Below, piece by piece: positions 13,790 through 14,742 of a stretch of 14,742 nucleotides of DNA (position 1 is the first letter of the stretch; the number at the start of each line of letters is the position of its first letter). The position numbers were made by a program, and so were the translations under genes. The notes beneath the pieces are model-generated. The model was not told where the DNA came from and made no database searches. It saw nothing but the letters and a program-made list of their open reading frames with translations. The DNA comes from Ruminococcus flavefaciens (GTDB lineage Bacteria > Bacillota > Clostridia > Oscillospirales > Ruminococcaceae): contig DBXO01000054.1 in assembly GCA_002309635.1 (NCBI GenBank), forward strand, positions 1-14,742. The letters run 5' to 3'.

Positions 13790-13817
13790 TTGCTAAGCCT
13801 GCCAAAAATGTTATAAT
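13790..13817 (+). promoter_or_regulatory. Predicted promoter of the GH11 xylanase
   Basis: TTGCTA (13790-13795), 16 bases, then TATAAT (13812-13817) preceded by TGT as an extended -10. The weak -35 with a strong extended -10 suits an activator-dependent gene. The leader is about 100 bases. A second TATAAT at 13766-13771 has no matching -35. Confidence 0.6.
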
Positions 13818-13907
13818 AATAGCATAGATATATATATTCAACATTTATGGGGGACTGCTTAAATTACATTTTAATTATTGCTGCATGAAGTAATTGCAGA
13901 CAAAATT

Positions 13908-13914
13908 AAAGGAG
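13908..13914 (+). promoter_or_regulatory. Ribosome binding site that selects a GTG start
   Basis: AAAGGAG lies eight bases before GTG 13923 but fourteen before the in-frame ATG 13929. GTG is therefore the better start for the xylanase. Confidence 0.75.
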
Positions 13915-13922
13915 TGATTTTA

Positions 13923-14742
13923 GTGAAAATGTCCAAAATCAAAAAGATCATCAGCGGCACCGTTTCTGCTATGATGATCGCATCGAGCATTCCGTTCGTC
14001 GCTTCGGCAGCCGATCAGCAGACAAGAGGCAATATCGGTGGATTCGACTACGAAATGTGGAACCAGAACGGTCAGGGACAGGCTTCAATGAACCCAAGTG
14101 CAGGCTCTTTCACCTGCTCATGGAGCAATATTGAGAACTTCCTTGCTCGTATGGGAAAAAACTTTGACAGTCAGAAGAAAAACTACAAGGCATTCGGAAA
14201 CATCGTCCTCACCTATGATGTTGAGTACACTCCCCGCGGAAATTCATATATGTGCGTATATGGATGGACTCGCAACCCTCTCATGGAGTACTACATCGTT
14301 GAAGGCTGGGGCGACTGGAGACCACCCGGAAACGATGGTGAAAGAAAGGGCAATGTAACTCTCAACGGAAATACCTATGAAATTGCCAAGACAATGCGCT
14401 ACAATCAGCCCTCTCTTGACGGAACAGCAACATTTCCTCAGTACTGGAGCATAAGAACCACAAGCGGATCAGCCAATAATCAGACCAACTACATGAAGGG
14501 CACTATCGACGTATCCAAGCATTTTGATGCATGGAGCCAGAAGGGGCTCGATATGTCGGGTACTCTCTATGAAGTATCCCTTAACATTGAGGGCTACAGA
14601 TCAAACGGTTCAGCAAACGTAAAAAGTGTAACTGTTACCACAAACGCAAGCGATGACCAGATGGGTCAGCAGTCTCAGGGCGGCAATGCAGGCGGCGGCT
14701 TTGACATGAGTCAGGGCGGCGGCGGTCAGGGCGGCTTCGATA
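13923..14742 (+). CDS. Secreted GH11 endo-1,4-beta-xylanase (C-terminus beyond window)
   Basis: At least 273 residues are seen, starting at GTG 13923. A signal peptide (KIKKIISGTVSAMMIASSIP, cleavage near ASA|AD at about 29-30) precedes a GH11 catalytic domain of about residues 35-240. The nucleophile is Glu122 in LMEYYIVEGWGDWRPPG and the acid/base is Glu223 in LNIEGYRSNG. The 101-residue separation and the motif MRYNQPSLDGTATFPQYWSIR fit the family, which cleaves internal xylan bonds with retention. After the domain begins a linker rich in Gly, Gln and Met (QMGQQSQGGNAGGGFDMSQG), so further modules should follow beyond the window. R. flavefaciens GH11 enzymes are often fused to GH10, GH16, CBM22, esterase or dockerin modules. 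It probably acts with the esterase at the left edge on feruloylated or acetylated xylan. Confidence 0.95.
   Translation, partial: MKMSKIKKIISGTVSAMMIASSIPFVASAADQQTRGNIGGFDYEMWNQNGQGQASMNPSAGSFTCSWSNIENFLARMGKNFDSQKKNYKAFGNIVLTYDVEYTPRGNSYMCVYGWTRNPLMEYYIVEGWGDWRPPGNDGERKGNVTLNGNTYEIAKTMRYNQPSLDGTATFPQYWSIRTTSGSANNQTNYMKGTIDVSKHFDAWSQKGLDMSGTLYEVSLNIEGYRSNGSANVKSVTVTTNASDDQMGQQSQGGNAGGGFDMSQGGGGQGGFD

Noticed and set aside
13847..13888. 13-codon upstream open frame in the xylanase leader
   Set aside because: It has no ribosome site and ordinary AT-rich composition; a chance frame is likely.

Overview
The window looks like a chromosomal segment of a fibrolytic, cellulosome-forming Ruminococcus, with R. 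flavefaciens or a close relative most likely. The basis is a secreted esterase with an internal dockerin, a secreted GH11 xylanase with a Gly/Gln-rich linker, moderate GC, AGGAGG-type ribosome binding sites, and many near-consensus sigma-A promoters of the TTGACA / TGnTATAAT type. The species is inferred from gene content; no marker gene is present.

Left part (1-5640). A partial CBM22-dockerin-CE1 esterase runs leftwards off the window. Diverging from it is a three-gene operon: a polyprenol-phosphate sugar synthase-like GT2 enzyme (1670-2386), then two tandemly duplicated multi-membrane GT-C (PMT_2-like) glycosyltransferases (2379-3950 and 3996-5591), closed by a hairpin terminator. The simplest reading is that GT2 makes a lipid-phosphate sugar and the GT-C proteins transfer it on the outer face of the membrane.

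Middle (5641-9062). A CpsB/YwqE-type PHP phosphatase is encoded on the minus strand. A 662-base AT-rich intergenic region with two minus-strand promoters, one plus-strand promoter and a repeated ATACATTTTGT element separates it from a secreted DUF285 (BspA-like) repeat protein. That gene is followed directly by an unannotated 31-residue peptide gene (8532-8627) ending in a hairpin, and then by a Thr/Ala-rich lipoprotein.

Right part (9063-14742). A membrane GGDEF diguanylate cyclase has its own promoter and terminator. Next is a tightly packed four-gene operon (10486-13631): an HPr-kinase-like P-loop kinase, a PqqD-like peptide-binding (RRE) protein, a Ser/His-type S24/S26 peptidase without an N-terminal membrane anchor, and an exporter-type ABC transporter without a C39 protease domain. 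This is the gene set expected for binding, modifying, cleaving and exporting a small ribosomal peptide, and the 31-residue peptide upstream is the obvious candidate substrate. No radical SAM enzyme, lanthionine synthetase, YcaO or lasso cyclase is present in the window, so it does not match a classical RiPP class. It is the best candidate here for an undescribed system. The window ends in a GH11 xylanase that starts at GTG and runs off the right edge.
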